DNA of 64,000 bases from Pseudomonas sp. URMO17WK12:I2 (GCF_003253735.1 NZ_QKYW01000005.1:186001-250000); one strand, 5' to 3'. Positions 7,846 through 17,158 are shown, numbered from the stretch's first letter. Numbers and translations: made by a program. The notes: generated by a model from the sequence alone, not told the origin.

Positions 7846-9174
7846 ATGCGCCTGATCTGGAAATCCTTCAGTTCCCTTTACATCGCCACCGTCCTGATGC
7901 TGCTGGGCTCCGGCCTGCTGAGTACCTATCTGGCGCTGCGCCTGGCCGAATCCGGTGAAGGGGTATGGGCCGGCGCGCTGATGGCTGCCAACTATTTCGG
8001 CCTGGTGCTGGGCGGCAAGATCGGCCACCGGCTGATCGCCCGTGTCGGTCATATTCGCGCTTACGTCGCCTGCGCCGGGGTAGTGACGGCGGCAGTGCTT
8101 GGCCATGGCCTGCTCGACTGGCTGCCTGCGTGGCTGGTACTGCGTGTACTGGTGGGCCTGGGCATGATGTGTCAGTACATGGTGATCGAGAGCTGGCTCA
8201 ACGAGCAGGCGGAAACCAAGCAACGTGGCCTGGTATTCGCCGGGTACATGGCAGCGTCCTATCTAGGGCTGGTGCTCGGTCAGCTGGTGCTGGTGGTGCA
8301 CCCGACCCTGGGGCTGGAGCTGTTGATGCTGGTGGCGCTGGCATTCGCCTTGTGCCTGGTGCCCGTCGCCCTGACTCGTCGCCTGCACCCGGCGGCGTTG
8401 CGCCCCGCGCCGTTGGAAATGCGCTTCTTCTTTCAGCGTGTGCCGTTGTCGCTTACTACCATTGGCGTTGCCGGCCTGATGATCGGCTCCTTCTATGGTC
8501 TGGCACCCCTGTATGCCGCAGAGATGGGGCTGGCGACCGAGCAGATTGGTATTTTCATGGGTTGCTGCATCCTTGCGGGGCTGGTGGTTCAGGCGCCGCT
8601 GGGCTGGCTTTCGGACCGTTTCGACAGGGTCAAGCTGATCCGCGGCATGTCAGCCGCGATGGTGCTGGTAGCGGCGCCTCTGGCCATCGTTTCCGAAGCG
8701 CCTTTGCTGCTTCTGGTGTCGGTGGGTTTCATCGTCAGCATGCTGCAGTTCAGCCTCTATCCCCTGGCCGTGGCGTTCGCCAACGACCACGTCGAGACCG
8801 ATCGGCGAGTGTCGCTGACCGCCATGCTGCTGGTCACCTTCGGCGTCGGCGCCTGTATCGGACCACTGCTGGTTGGCGTATTGATGCGCTTTTTCGGCGC
8901 CAACATGCTGTATGCGTTCTTCTGCGTCTGCGGGCTGTTTCTGGTCTGGCGCGTGCGTTCGAATATCGTCACCCATCTTCACCAGGTCGACGACGCGCCG
9001 CTGCATCACGTGGCCATGCCGGTGAACATGACGGCTTCACCGTTGATTGCGGCGCTTGATCCGCGTGTCGACGAGCAAGACGTGCAGGAGCAGATGCAGG
9101 AGCCCGTGGCAGCCGAGCATGCCGAGGGCGAGGAGAGCGCATCGGAGCCGCCAGCAACGGCTCCTCAGGCTTGA
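7846..9174 (+). CDS. MFS transporter
   Basis: 442 residues from the ATG at 7846; upstream in-frame codons are rejected because they are polar and extend into the region after the palindromic element. About twelve hydrophobic helices are visible. They include the usual MFS loop 2-3 motif in a variant form (GGKIGHRLIARVGHIRAY, about residues 50-67) and a second-half equivalent GWLSDRFDRVKLIRG (about 250-265). After the last helix there is a 60-residue acidic, Ala/Glu-rich tail predicted to be cytoplasmic. Substrate unknown; the family includes sugar and drug exporters. An AAGGAG site lies about 13 bases before the ATG, slightly far. Confidence 0.85.
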   Translation: MRLIWKSFSSLYIATVLMLLGSGLLSTYLALRLAESGEGVWAGALMAANYFGLVLGGKIGHRLIARVGHIRAYVACAGVVTAAVLGHGLLDWLPAWLVLRVLVGLGMMCQYMVIESWLNEQAETKQRGLVFAGYMAASYLGLVLGQLVLVVHPTLGLELLMLVALAFALCLVPVALTRRLHPAALRPAPLEMRFFFQRVPLSLTTIGVAGLMIGSFYGLAPLYAAEMGLATEQIGIFMGCCILAGLVVQAPLGWLSDRFDRVKLIRGMSAAMVLVAAPLAIVSEAPLLLLVSVGFIVSMLQFSLYPLAVAFANDHVETDRRVSLTAMLLVTFGVGACIGPLLVGVLMRFFGANMLYAFFCVCGLFLVWRVRSNIVTHLHQVDDAPLHHVAMPVNMTASPLIAALDPRVDEQDVQEQMQEPVAAEHAEGEESASEPPATAPQA

Positions 9175-9184
9175 TGGTCAGCGA

Positions 9185-9934
9185 CTAGAGAAACGTATCG
9201 CTTTCGAAACGACGGGCTTCGCGCTGTAGCTGGTAAACGAAGCGCTCGATCAGGCGCTGCTGCAAACCGCTGAGATTGTCGAAATGCAGCCCGGCAAAGG
9301 TGACGTCGAGCTTGTCGTCGTAACGGACGTGCCGCAGTTCGATGGCCGTCTCCAGCTTGCCGACCGACAGAGATGCGCAGAAAACCTCGTAGATCTGCCC
9401 AGGCTGCAATTGCTTGCTGACGTCGCCGGCGAAGCGAGTCTTGCAGCCCGATGCCGAGATATCCAGCATCAGGCCCTCGAGTGGCGTGCGCAGGCGGGTT
9501 CCGCCAAGCTGTACCTTGACCTGTTCCGACTGCTTGAGGGCCGCTCGAAAGGCGTTGCGGCGCTGGTGATAAAGCACTTCGCCAGGAATGGCGCCAACGT
9601 AGCAGCGTTCCCCCTGGTGCTCACCCGTACGCATGCCGGTCGGGCAATCCCAGGCGATGCGTACGCCGTCATGCTGCGATTCGACGCTGAAGGCTTCGCC
9701 ATTTTGCAGATAGCGTTCGCCATCGCTGGGCATCATCTCGTCGAGAACCAGCAGGTTACGTTCTCGATCGACCTCGATCACGTAGCTCTGGAAGCGCTGG
9801 TTGCGCTCATGAAACGTAAGGGTAAGTGGGTCATGGTGTTGTTGCAGGAGACGTAGGTTGGCAACGATCTCCACAGGCGCCTTGAGCACCTTGGGGGGCT
9901 GAGGCCCACAGTCCTGAGCGAAGGGGTTGGACAC
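9185..9934 (-). CDS. flgZ: FlgZ, c-di-GMP-binding flagellar brake (YcgR/PilZ)
   Basis: 249 residues from a GTG at 9934, preceded by GGAG; an ATG at 9958 would add eight residues. The N-terminal YcgR domain (about 20-115) is followed by a PilZ domain with both c-di-GMP motifs: RRNAFR (RxxxR, about residue 130) and DISASG (DxSxxG, about 160). YcgR/FlgZ proteins bind c-di-GMP and act on the flagellar motor to reduce swimming. It sits downstream of flgM and flgN in the same direction, as in other pseudomonads, so it is probably expressed with them from the FliA promoter. Confidence 0.92.
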   Translation of the reverse strand: MSNPFAQDCGPQPPKVLKAPVEIVANLRLLQQHHDPLTLTFHERNQRFQSYVIEVDRERNLLVLDEMMPSDGERYLQNGEAFSVESQHDGVRIAWDCPTGMRTGEHQGERCYVGAIPGEVLYHQRRNAFRAALKQSEQVKVQLGGTRLRTPLEGLMLDISASGCKTRFAGDVSKQLQPGQIYEVFCASLSVGKLETAIELRHVRYDDKLDVTFAGLHFDNLSGLQQRLIERFVYQLQREARRFESDTFL

Positions 9935-10014
9935 GGTCCAGTGATCTCCAGGGGGCAAGCTACTGCAGCGTCAGGTGAGGCACTGTGTGCATCACCGCGC
10001 ATCTTGTCGTTATG

Positions 10015-10482
10015 TCAGGCCTGGCTGAGCGGGCGCTTGTTGCCGATCTTAGCGGTACTGCCGCTGCTGTCATAGAGTGACGGTGTTTCGGCGCCGCGCA
10101 GGATGCCGAGCATGCTGGCCGTGGATTTCTGGCTGGAGCGAATCACCCGGCCATTACGCAGGTTGGCTTGCTGGCAGCGCTCGAGCAATTCGCTCAATCG
10201 CTCGCTGATCTGGAGCAGTTCGTCGCCCCTGTCCGACCGCTCGGCAAGCGCTTGCAGGCCCGTACGGTCAGGACTCAACTGCAGACTGACCAGTGCCTGG
10301 GTGCGGTTGCGGCCATGTTGCTCGAGGGTGGCCAGTAGCGGTTGTTTGCTGGCCAGGATTTCCTGCAGTTTGCTCAGGTCATGTTCGCCAAGAGCGTCAT
10401 ATTCGGCGTCGATCAGCTCAAGCAGTTGCTCTGCGTGGCCGATATCCTCGTTGAACAGGTCGAGCAGGGGCGTGATGTTCAT
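10015..10482 (-). CDS. flgN: FlgN, export chaperone for FlgK and FlgL
   Basis: 155 residues, all-helical, with the FlgN pattern of a long N-terminal helical hairpin (LLDLFNEDIGHAEQLLELIDAEYDAL) and a Gln/Asn-rich C-terminal region ending NKRPLSQA. In the cytoplasm FlgN holds the hook-filament junction proteins FlgK and FlgL for type III flagellar export. It lies 102 bases after flgM on the same strand, the standard flgM-flgN order, and is followed by flgZ. Its two clients are encoded at 22.0-25.4 kb in this window. Confidence 0.9.
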   Translation of the reverse strand: MNITPLLDLFNEDIGHAEQLLELIDAEYDALGEHDLSKLQEILASKQPLLATLEQHGRNRTQALVSLQLSPDRTGLQALAERSDRGDELLQISERLSELLERCQQANLRNGRVIRSSQKSTASMLGILRGAETPSLYDSSGSTAKIGNKRPLSQA

Positions 10483-10584
10483 GATTCGGGCTCTCTGGGG
10501 TGAAACCTACCGGCGTGTCTGCTGTAACAGCGGACTGGCGTCAGGTCGGTTTCCGGGCGTCCAACACCCCAGTGCGAGCCGGAA

Positions 10585-10920
10585 CTAGCGCTGGGATTCG
10601 AAATTGAGCAGCTTGCTGGCGACGCGCTGGCTGTCGACCTGGTAGCTGCCGTCAGCGACTGCCTGCTTCAGCTTGGCCACTCGATCGCTATCGACGGCAG
10701 GCTGGTCACGCAGCTTGTCGACGGTTTTCTGCAACTGTTGTGCTTCGCTGCTCAGCTGCACGGACTCGCCGCTCTTGCTGCCTGCAGCTGCCGGCTGAGC
10801 CGCAGCGGTGCTGCCGGCGGCCTTGTTGTCGATGGCTTCGTTCTTGCCGCCCTGGGTGCTGCCTGCACGGGTAGTGCTGGCTGGCGTGGAGCTGTTGAGT
10901 CGGTTGAAGTCGATGACCAT
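10585..10920 (-). CDS. flgM: FlgM, anti-sigma-28 factor
   Basis: 111 residues. A disordered Ser/Thr/Ala/Gly-rich N-terminal half, needed for export, is followed by the helical FliA-binding half ([35 protein letters not shown]... ending with LLNFE). The protein inhibits FliA in the cytoplasm until the hook is complete, then is secreted. The ATG at 10920 follows AGAGG. A FliA promoter 40-66 bases upstream gives the usual feedback loop in which FliA drives its own inhibitor. Confidence 0.92.
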   Translation of the reverse strand: MVIDFNRLNSSTPASTTRAGSTQGGKNEAIDNKAAGSTAAAQPAAAGSKSGESVQLSSEAQQLQKTVDKLRDQPAVDSDRVAKLKQAVADGSYQVDSQRVASKLLNFESQR

Positions 10921-10959
10921 GATGCAAAACCTCTAACGGTGTGTGGACGCTTGCCTAGT

Positions 10960-10986
10960 GTGTCGGCTGTGCCCGGAAAAACTTTA
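10960..10986 (-). promoter_or_regulatory. Sigma-28 (FliA) promoter of flgM
   Basis: On the minus strand TAAA (10983-10986), exactly 15 bases, then GCCGACAC (10960-10967), against the consensus TAAA-N15-GCCGATAA. It points to flgM-flgN-flgZ. Confidence 0.85.
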
Positions 10987-11064
10987 GGCAAAAAAAATCG
11001 CGTCGCCCGCACAGTCTAAAGCAGCCTTGTCGGCTCGTCAGCCAGTCCGTTGGTCGAGCCGTTC

Positions 11065-11823
11065 TCACATCGATACCTCCACTTGCCCGGGGCCTACCAC
11101 GCGTGCACGCACCACCCGTTGCGAACGCTGGTTGCGTACGCTGATCTGCTTGCCCACGGCACCATCGGAAAGTGCTTCGCCGGGCATGCGCACGCTGATG
11201 CCGCCGCTGCGTGCGCTGATCACCACCTGATCGCCACGGCGGATGACTTCTGCCTGGCGGATGAAGGTGGGCGACAGCACCTGATCAGGCTGCAGTGGGC
11301 GGGTGGTCTTGCGACCAAGCGCCTGGTCCAGGTCGATCATATAGCCCTGGTTGAGCAGGCCGACGTCGCGCTCGGCAAGCGTGAGGTCACCTTCGCCGAG
11401 TACCCCTTCACGCTTGATCGGACGTACCACGGTGACCACTTCGCGGTAGAGGCGCACCTGGCCGGGGACGAATACGGTCCAGGGTGAGGTGCCGTCACAG
11501 CGCACCCGCACCGTGACCCGACCAACGGGTTCGGCCGGTGTTTCCAGGGTGGTCGTCAACGGCTGATCGCACAGTGGCAGGCGCAGGCGTGGGTCGAGTC
11601 GGTTGATCTGCACCTCGTGGCGCGCCTGAATAGCGCTGCGCTGCAAATAGTCTGCAACCGACTCCTCAAGAAAGCGCTGGGTCTCGCCGATAAGTTGATC
11701 GGGCAGGGTGACGGAGGCAGTTGTCAGCGTGCTATAGCCGAGCGCCAGCAAAGCAGGTAAAACTGCCAGGCAACGAAGGCTCTTGGCCATCGCGCGTCGG
11801 ATAATTGTCATTTGTGCATTCAT
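11065..11823 (-). CDS. flgA: FlgA, periplasmic P-ring assembly chaperone
   Basis: Up to 252 residues. A basic N-terminus and hydrophobic stretch (LRCLAVLPALLALGYSTLTTA) form a signal peptide, and the C-terminal SAF domain (VLGEGDLTLAERDV... VLSPTFIRQAEVIRRGDQVVI) is characteristic. FlgA assists FlgI polymerisation around the rod. The start is uncertain: the sigma-54 site at 11835-11850 would begin transcription near 11824, leaving no leader for the ATG at 11823, so the ATGs at 11811 or 11790 (MAKSLRCL) may be the true ones. None has a clear ribosome binding site. Divergent from cheV. Confidence 0.9.
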   Translation of the reverse strand: MNAQMTIIRRAMAKSLRCLAVLPALLALGYSTLTTASVTLPDQLIGETQRFLEESVADYLQRSAIQARHEVQINRLDPRLRLPLCDQPLTTTLETPAEPVGRVTVRVRCDGTSPWTVFVPGQVRLYREVVTVVRPIKREGVLGEGDLTLAERDVGLLNQGYMIDLDQALGRKTTRPLQPDQVLSPTFIRQAEVIRRGDQVVISARSGGISVRMPGEALSDGAVGKQISVRNQRSQRVVRARVVGPGQVEVSM

Positions 11824-11834
11824 GTCTGGTTCGA

Positions 11835-11850
11835 AGCAAGGCGCGTGCCG
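11835..11850 (-). promoter_or_regulatory. Sigma-54 (RpoN) promoter of flgA
   Basis: Minus strand CGGCAC-GCGCC-TTGCT: the GG and GC are ten bases apart and match TGGCAC-N5-TTGCW at all but one position. It directs transcription into flgA; flagellar class II genes in Pseudomonas use RpoN with FleQ. Confidence 0.85.
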
Positions 11851-11902
11851 CCTGCTACGCTAACCAAATCTGATGTGTTACTGGAATCATGGGAGCCCGT
11901 AC

Positions 11903-12826
11903 ATGGCCGGTGTGATGGATTCGGTCAACCAGCGAACTCAGCTGGTTGGGCAAAATCGCCTCGAACTACTGCTGTTTCGTCTCGACGGCTCTCAGCTGTA
12001 CGGGATCAACGTCTTCAAGGTGAAGGAGGTGTTGCAGTGTCCGAAACTCACCATCATGCCCAAGTCGAGCCCGGTGGTTCGCGGCGTGGCCAATATTCGC
12101 GGCGGCACGATTCCGATCCTGGATCTGTCCATTGCTACTGGCAAGCGTCCGCTGGCTGACCTCAATGGCAGCTTCGTGATCATTACCGAATACAACACCA
12201 AGGTGCAGGGTTTCCTGGTGCGCTCGGTGGAGCGCATCGTCAACATGAACTGGGAAGAGATTCACCCGCCACCCAAGGGCACGGGGCGTGATCATTACCT
12301 GACGGCCGTTACCCGGCTGGATGACAAGCTGGTCGAGATCATCGACGTCGAGAAGATTCTCGCTGAAGTGGCGCCTACCTCCGAGGTGATCTCGGCAGGG
12401 GTGATCGATGACGAAGCGCAGAGCAAGGCAGTCAGCCAACACGTGCTGATCGTTGATGACTCTTCGGTCGCCCGTAAGCAGGTGATGCGCTGCCTGCAGA
12501 CGGTTGGCGTCGAGGTCACGGCGTTGAACGACGGTCGCCAGGCGCTGGAGTTCCTGCGCACGATGGTCGAAGAGGGCAAGGCGCCGGAGCAGGAATTGCT
12601 GATGATCATTTCCGATATCGAGATGCCGGAAATGGACGGCTATACCCTGACCGCGGCGATCCGATCCGATCCGCGCATGCAGAAACTGCACATTCTCCTG
12701 CATACTTCACTGTCCGGGGTATTCAACCAGGCCATGGTGAAGAAAGTGGGCGCCGACGACTTCCTGGCGAAATTCCGTCCGGATGATCTGGCTTCCCGCG
12801 TGGTGGAACGCATCAAGGCGGGTTGA
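11903..12826 (+). CDS. cheV: CheV, CheW-receiver chemotaxis coupling protein
   Basis: 307 residues from the ATG at 11903, which follows GGGAG; the longer frame from 11873 lacks a good site. A CheW domain (about 15-165, LLLFRLDGSQLYGINVFKVKEV) couples receptors to CheA. A response-regulator receiver domain (about 180-305) has the acidic pair VDDSS, phospho-acceptor Asp in IISDIEMPEMDG and the conserved Lys near the C-terminus. It probably works with the neighbouring CheR in adapting chemoreceptor arrays. The pair cheV-cheR between flgA and flgB is typical of many pseudomonads. Confidence 0.93.
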   Translation: MAGVMDSVNQRTQLVGQNRLELLLFRLDGSQLYGINVFKVKEVLQCPKLTIMPKSSPVVRGVANIRGGTIPILDLSIATGKRPLADLNGSFVIITEYNTKVQGFLVRSVERIVNMNWEEIHPPPKGTGRDHYLTAVTRLDDKLVEIIDVEKILAEVAPTSEVISAGVIDDEAQSKAVSQHVLIVDDSSVARKQVMRCLQTVGVEVTALNDGRQALEFLRTMVEEGKAPEQELLMIISDIEMPEMDGYTLTAAIRSDPRMQKLHILLHTSLSGVFNQAMVKKVGADDFLAKFRPDDLASRVVERIKAG

Positions 12827-12930
12827 GAGCATTGCGTTACAAGGGGCTGGCGGGTATCGACAGCCAAGCCGGCGAGCGCTTCACGGAGCGTTCGCCGTAT
12901 CCGATTCAATAGATGGACGAGGCCTCACGA

Positions 12931-13758
12931 GTGTCTTCAGGTAATTTGGATTTTGAGCAATTCCGGATCTTTCTGGAAAAGGCCTGTGGCATCGTGCTGG
13001 GCAGCAACAAGCAGTACCTGGTCTCCAGCCGGCTGAACAAGCTTATGGAGACCGCCGGCATCAAGACCCTGGGCGAGCTGGTGCAGCGTATGCAGAACCA
13101 GCCGCGCAGTGGTTTGCGCGAGCAGGTGGTCGATGCCATGACCACCAACGAAACCCTGTGGTTTCGCGACACCTATCCCTTCGAGGTGCTGAAGAATCGC
13201 GTGTTGCCCGAGCTTATCAAGGCCTACCCCGGGCAGCGGCTGCGTATCTGGTCGGCCGCCTGCTCGTCGGGGCAGGAGCCTTATTCGCTGTCGATGAGCA
13301 TCGATGAGTTCGAGCGCAGCAATATCGGCCAGCTCAAAGCGGGCATCCAGATCGTGGCTACCGACTTGTCGCCCACCATGCTGAACAACTGCAAGTCAGG
13401 CGAATATGACAGCCTGGCCATGGGCAGAGGCCTTGCCCAGGAACGCCTGCAGCGTTATTTCGACCCCAAGGGCCCGGGGCGCTGGGTCGTCAAGCCGGCG
13501 GTCAAGAGCCGGGTGGAATTCCGGCCGCTCAACCTGCTCGACAGTTATGCCAGCCTTGGCAAGTTCGACATCGTGTTCTGCCGCAACGTGCTCATCTATT
13601 TCTCGGCCGAAGTGAAGAAAGACATCCTCACGCGCATTCACGCCATGCTCAAGCCGGGTGGTTATCTGTTTCTCGGTGCATCGGAGGCGCTTAACGGGTT
13701 GCCCGAAAAGTATCAGATGGTGCAGTGCAGCCCTGGCATCATTTACAAGGCCAAGTGA
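12931..13758 (+). CDS. cheR: CheR, chemoreceptor glutamate methyltransferase
   Basis: 275 residues from the GTG at 12931, chosen because GAGG lies eight bases upstream and because the related P. aeruginosa CheR1 begins at the equivalent xSxGNLDFEQF; an ATG at 12913 would add six residues. An N-terminal helical domain is followed by the SAM-binding methyltransferase domain (RIWSAACSSGQEPYSLSM, about residues 101-118) and FDIVFCRNVLIYF (about 215). It methylates receptor glutamates using S-adenosylmethionine, opposing CheB. Separated from cheV by about 100 bases and followed by a strong terminator. Confidence 0.93.
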   Translation: MSSGNLDFEQFRIFLEKACGIVLGSNKQYLVSSRLNKLMETAGIKTLGELVQRMQNQPRSGLREQVVDAMTTNETLWFRDTYPFEVLKNRVLPELIKAYPGQRLRIWSAACSSGQEPYSLSMSIDEFERSNIGQLKAGIQIVATDLSPTMLNNCKSGEYDSLAMGRGLAQERLQRYFDPKGPGRWVVKPAVKSRVEFRPLNLLDSYASLGKFDIVFCRNVLIYFSAEVKKDILTRIHAMLKPGGYLFLGASEALNGLPEKYQMVQCSPGIIYKAK

Positions 13759-13775
13759 TCTATCTGCAGCTTGCA

Positions 13776-13808
13776 AAAACGGGAGGCCTTGGCCTCCCGT
13801 TTTTTTTC
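13776..13808 (+). terminator. Rho-independent terminator after cheR
   Basis: Ten-base-pair stem ACGGGAGGCC-TT-GGCCTCCCGT (13779-13800) followed by a run of T. It closes the cheV-cheR unit before the separate flgB promoter. Confidence 0.9.
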
Positions 13809-13978
13809 GCGTGCGGTTCAGCTGACAGTGTTCTGTCGCCTCTGCGTCAGAAAAGCGGCAAGTCGTCGTCGATATTGCCGCCCCCTCCTTGCCAAGCGGC
13901 GGAAAAGCTTTGCCGCCCGGACGCTGGAAACCACCTGTTTTTCAGCGAACGGCCTGATTTATAAGTAAAAAAATAAAT

Positions 13979-13994
13979 TGGCACGTGCCTTGCT
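13979..13994 (+). promoter_or_regulatory. Sigma-54 promoter of flgBCDE
   Basis: TGGCAC-GTGCC-TTGCT, a full match to the RpoN consensus, 50 bases before the flgB start codon. In P. aeruginosa this operon is activated by FleR with RpoN; both fleR and fleS are in this window. Confidence 0.92.
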
Positions 13995-14043
13995 GTGATC
14001 TTTGTATGAAAACAGGTGAGCCGCTACGGCAAAGGTTCCTGAG

Positions 14044-14454
14044 ATGAGCATCAGTTTCGATAAGGCACTTGGCATCCACGAGAAGGCGTTGGGCTTCCGT
14101 GCCCAGCGTGCCGAGGTATTGGCCAACAACATGGCCAACGCCGACACCCCCAACTACAAGGCCCGCGACCTGGATTTCGCCTCCGTGCTGGCACAGCAGG
14201 CAGCCAAGGGCAGCGGCAATGGCAGTTCGGGGCTGCAGACCACTAATAGCCGACATATCGCAGCAGAAGGCGTGCCAATGGGCGATGCGGCCCTGGCTTA
14301 TCGCATTCCCACGGCGCCATCAATCGACCAGAACACCGTCGATGCACAGGTCGAGCAGGCCAATTACGCCGAGAACGCGGTGGCCTTCCAGACCAGCTTC
14401 ACGCTGCTCAACAGTAAATTCAAAGGGCTCATTAGCGCCCTGCGTGGTGAATAA
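14044..14454 (+). CDS. flgB: FlgB, proximal rod protein
   Basis: 136 residues. The N-terminal rod/hook signature with RAQRAEVLANNMANADTPNYKARDLDF (about residues 20-46) and a C-terminal amphipathic helix (EQANYAENAVAFQTSFTLLNSKF) identify FlgB, which starts the rod at the MS-ring/FliE base. It is exported through the flagellar type III system without a cleaved signal. First gene of the sigma-54 operon flgBCDE; flgC begins 11 bases after its stop. Confidence 0.95.
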   Translation: MSISFDKALGIHEKALGFRAQRAEVLANNMANADTPNYKARDLDFASVLAQQAAKGSGNGSSGLQTTNSRHIAAEGVPMGDAALAYRIPTAPSIDQNTVDAQVEQANYAENAVAFQTSFTLLNSKFKGLISALRGE

Positions 14455-14465
14455 AGGAGCCTGAT

Positions 14466-14909
14466 ATGTCCCTGACCAGTGTGTTCAATATCGCCGGAAC
14501 CGGCATGAGTGCCCAGAGTACGCGCCTCAATACCATTTCCAGCAACATTGCCAACGCCGAAACCGTCTCGTCGAGCATCGACCAGACCTATCGCGCACGC
14601 CATCCGGTGTTCGCCACGGTATTCCAGAATGCGCAGGGCGGTAATAACGGTTCGTTGTTCGCCGATCAGGATCAGTCCGGTGCTGGCGTGCAGGTGATGG
14701 GCATCGTCGAGGATCAGAGCAGTCTGATGGCGCGCTACGAGCCCAATCATCCGGCGGCGAATGAGGAGGGTTACGTGTATTACCCCAACGTCAACGTGGT
14801 CGAGGAGATGGCGGACATGATTTCCGCCAGTCGTGCCTTCCAGACCAACGTGGAAATGATGAATACCGCCAAACAGATGATGCAGCGCGTACTGACCTTG
14901 GGTCAGTGA
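14466..14909 (+). CDS. flgC: FlgC, proximal rod protein
   Basis: 147 residues, normal for FlgC. N-terminal FNIAGTGMSAQSTRLNTISSNIANAETVSS and C-terminal EEMADMISASRAFQTNVEMMNTAKQMMQ are the paired helices of the axial protein family. The central GYVYYPNVNVVEEM is typical of FlgC. Strong AAGGAG ribosome binding site. Assembles on FlgB in the rod; second gene of flgBCDE. Confidence 0.95.
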   Translation: MSLTSVFNIAGTGMSAQSTRLNTISSNIANAETVSSSIDQTYRARHPVFATVFQNAQGGNNGSLFADQDQSGAGVQVMGIVEDQSSLMARYEPNHPAANEEGYVYYPNVNVVEEMADMISASRAFQTNVEMMNTAKQMMQRVLTLGQ

Positions 14910-14923
14910 GCCGGGAGTGAGCG

Positions 14924-15595
14924 ATGAGCACCGTTGATGGCGTAGGCTCCAGTTCCGTACTGGACAAGTATCAGGTCAAGCAGGACAGCACGCAGAACAA
15001 GGAACTGGGCAAGGACCAGTTCCTCAACCTGCTGGTGGCCCAGCTGAACAACCAGAACCCGCTGGAGCCCCAGGGCAACGGCGAGTTCATCGCCCAGCTG
15101 GCGCAGTTCAGCACCGTGGAAGGCGTCGAAAAGCTCAACTCGAGCATGGAGACCATCCTGTCCGGCTATCAGTCCTCTCAGGCACTGCAGGCTTCTTCGC
15201 TGGTTGGGCGCAAGGTGATCGTGCCGGTCGACAAGGCCGTCGTCGACACCAGCGAGAGTTTCAAGGCCAGCGCCGTGCTGCCCACCAGCAGCAGCAACGT
15301 GTACGTCAACGTGTATGACAGTGCCGGAACGGTAGTCAACCGTATCAATCTGGGTGAGCAACAGGCTGGCAATGTCAGCTTCATCTGGGACGGCAAGGAC
15401 TCGAGCGGCAATGTGATGAAGCCGGGTACCTACAAGTTCGAGGCCCAGGCCACCTACGGCAATGAAACCAAGGGGCTCTACACCATGCTGCCGGCCAACG
15501 TCGACAGCGTCACCCTTGGCGGCAACGAATTGATGCTCAACCTGGCGGGGATCGGCAATGTGCCGTTGTCGCAGGTGCAGGTCATTGGTCAGTAA
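14924..15595 (+). CDS. flgD: FlgD, hook-cap scaffold protein
   Basis: 223 residues. The N-terminal QDSTQNKELGKDQFLNLLVAQLNNQNPLEP motif (about 19-48) is the FlgD signature needed for export. The C-terminal half has the Tudor/FNIII-like folds (SFIWDGKDSSGNVMKPGTY). FlgD caps the growing hook and is shed when FlgK arrives. Lies between flgC and flgE as in most pseudomonads. Confidence 0.94.
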   Translation: MSTVDGVGSSSVLDKYQVKQDSTQNKELGKDQFLNLLVAQLNNQNPLEPQGNGEFIAQLAQFSTVEGVEKLNSSMETILSGYQSSQALQASSLVGRKVIVPVDKAVVDTSESFKASAVLPTSSSNVYVNVYDSAGTVVNRINLGEQQAGNVSFIWDGKDSSGNVMKPGTYKFEAQATYGNETKGLYTMLPANVDSVTLGGNELMLNLAGIGNVPLSQVQVIGQ

Positions 15596-15638
15596 CTAAC
15601 AGGCTGTAACTGCCGGGTTTTCGGCAAGGAGAATTTTC

Positions 15639-17120
15639 ATGTCGTTCAATATCGGTCTTAGCGGCCTGCGTGCTGCGACCAGTGACCTCAACGTGACGGG
15701 TAACAACATCGCCAACGCCGGTACTGCCGGCTTCAAGCAGTCACGTGCCGAATTTGCCGACCTGTACGCTTCGTCGATGCTCAGCAGCGGCTCCAACCCG
15801 ATCGGCAGTGGCGTGCTGCTCAGCGATGTGTCCCAGCTGTTCAGCCAGGGCAACATCAACTACACGAAGAATTCGCTGGATCTGGCCATCAACGGCAGCG
15901 GCTTCTTCCGCACCAGCAACAATGGCGATATCAGCTACACCCGTGCCGGCTATTTCGGCACCGACCGTGAAGGCTTCATCGTCAACAACTTCGGGCACAA
16001 CCTGCAGGGTTACGGGGTGGATGCCAATGGCAACCTGCAGAACGGCATCATCGGCAACCTGAAGGTGGAAACCGGCAGCCAGGCGCCGCGCTCGACCAGC
16101 ACCATTACCCAGCCGTTCAACCTGAACTCGACCGAGAGCGTCCCGGTACTGAGGCAGAGCGCCTATGACGGCGCCTACCAGACGGCGTTCAACGGGTCGC
16201 TGTTGCCAGGCACGCCCAATCCTACTCCTGCGCAGATCGCCGCAGCGACCGCCGCGGCTACGCCGGCACAGCTTGCCGCTGCCAATGCGGCGGGTGCTGC
16301 AGCGGGTACCACGGCGGCCAACGCTTCGTTCAATCCGGCGGATCCGACCAGTTACAACCGTTCTACCTCGGTGAACATCTATGACGCCCAGGGCAATGCC
16401 CATTCCTTCACCCAGTATTTCGTGAAGACCGGGGCCAACAACTGGGACGTGAAAATTCTGGTCGACGGCCGTAACCCGCTGAACCCGGCCAATACCCAGC
16501 CGCTTTCGGCCAGCATCAGCTTCGACGCTGCCGGCAAGCTGCAAACCGTCGATCCCGCTCGCCTGAGCACCGGGCTCAGTGTCAACCCGGATGGCTCCAT
16601 CAGCATGAATGGCTGGATTCCGGCGGCGCCCACCAATGCCGAGGGCACCACCTGGGCCGCCAATGGCTCAGAAGCCAGTGCGGCGGTGAAGTTCGACTTC
16701 CGCGGCTCCTCGCAGTACAACAGCACGTTCTCGGTAGCCAAGGTCGTGCAGGACGGCTACAGCACCGGTGAGTTGGCGGGGCTGGAGATTGACGAGACGG
16801 GTGTTCTTTTCGCTCGCTATACCAATGGCCAGACCAAGGTTCAGGGCCAACTGGTGCTGGCCAATTTTGCCAACATGCAGGGCTTGACCCCCGTCGGCAA
16901 GACCGCCTGGGTGCAATCTTCGGAATCCGGCGAGCCGGTGGTTGGCACGCCGAGGAGCGGTACCCTGGGCAGCTTGCAATCTGGCGCGCTGGAGGACTCC
17001 AACGTCGAGTTGTCCGACCAGTTGGTCAACCTGATCGTGGCGCAGCGCAACTACCAGGCCAACGCCAAGACCATCGAAACCGAAAGCGCTATCACGCAGA
17101 CCATCATCAACTTGCGCTGA
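15639..17120 (+). CDS. flgE: FlgE, flagellar hook protein
   Basis: 493 residues, within the size range of Pseudomonas FlgE. N-terminal [28 protein letters not shown] and C-terminal [26 protein letters not shown] helices form the hook core. Between about residues 187 and 232 there is an Ala/Thr/Pro-rich low-complexity stretch ([20 protein letters not shown] and onward) that interrupts a surface domain. Strong AAGGAG ribosome binding site. Last gene of the flgBCDE operon, followed by a perfect inverted repeat and an intrinsic terminator. Confidence 0.95.
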   Translation: MSFNIGLSGLRAATSDLNVTGNNIANAGTAGFKQSRAEFADLYASSMLSSGSNPIGSGVLLSDVSQLFSQGNINYTKNSLDLAINGSGFFRTSNNGDISYTRAGYFGTDREGFIVNNFGHNLQGYGVDANGNLQNGIIGNLKVETGSQAPRSTSTITQPFNLNSTESVPVLRQSAYDGAYQTAFNGSLLPGTPNPTPAQIAAATAAATPAQLAAANAAGAAAGTTAANASFNPADPTSYNRSTSVNIYDAQGNAHSFTQYFVKTGANNWDVKILVDGRNPLNPANTQPLSASISFDAAGKLQTVDPARLSTGLSVNPDGSISMNGWIPAAPTNAEGTTWAANGSEASAAVKFDFRGSSQYNSTFSVAKVVQDGYSTGELAGLEIDETGVLFARYTNGQTKVQGQLVLANFANMQGLTPVGKTAWVQSSESGEPVVGTPRSGTLGSLQSGALEDSNVELSDQLVNLIVAQRNYQANAKTIETESAITQTIINLR

Positions 17121-17130
17121 TAGCGTCAGG

Positions 17131-17158
17131 GAGTTGTTGCCGGAACCGGCAACAACTC
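17131..17158. repeat. Perfect 13-bp inverted repeat after flgE
   Basis: GAGTTGTTGCCGG-AA-CCGGCAACAACTC with no mismatch, 10 bases after the flgE stop and 17 bases before the terminator hairpin. No T-run follows it. It may be a 3'-end stabilising hairpin or an operator. Confidence 0.75.
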
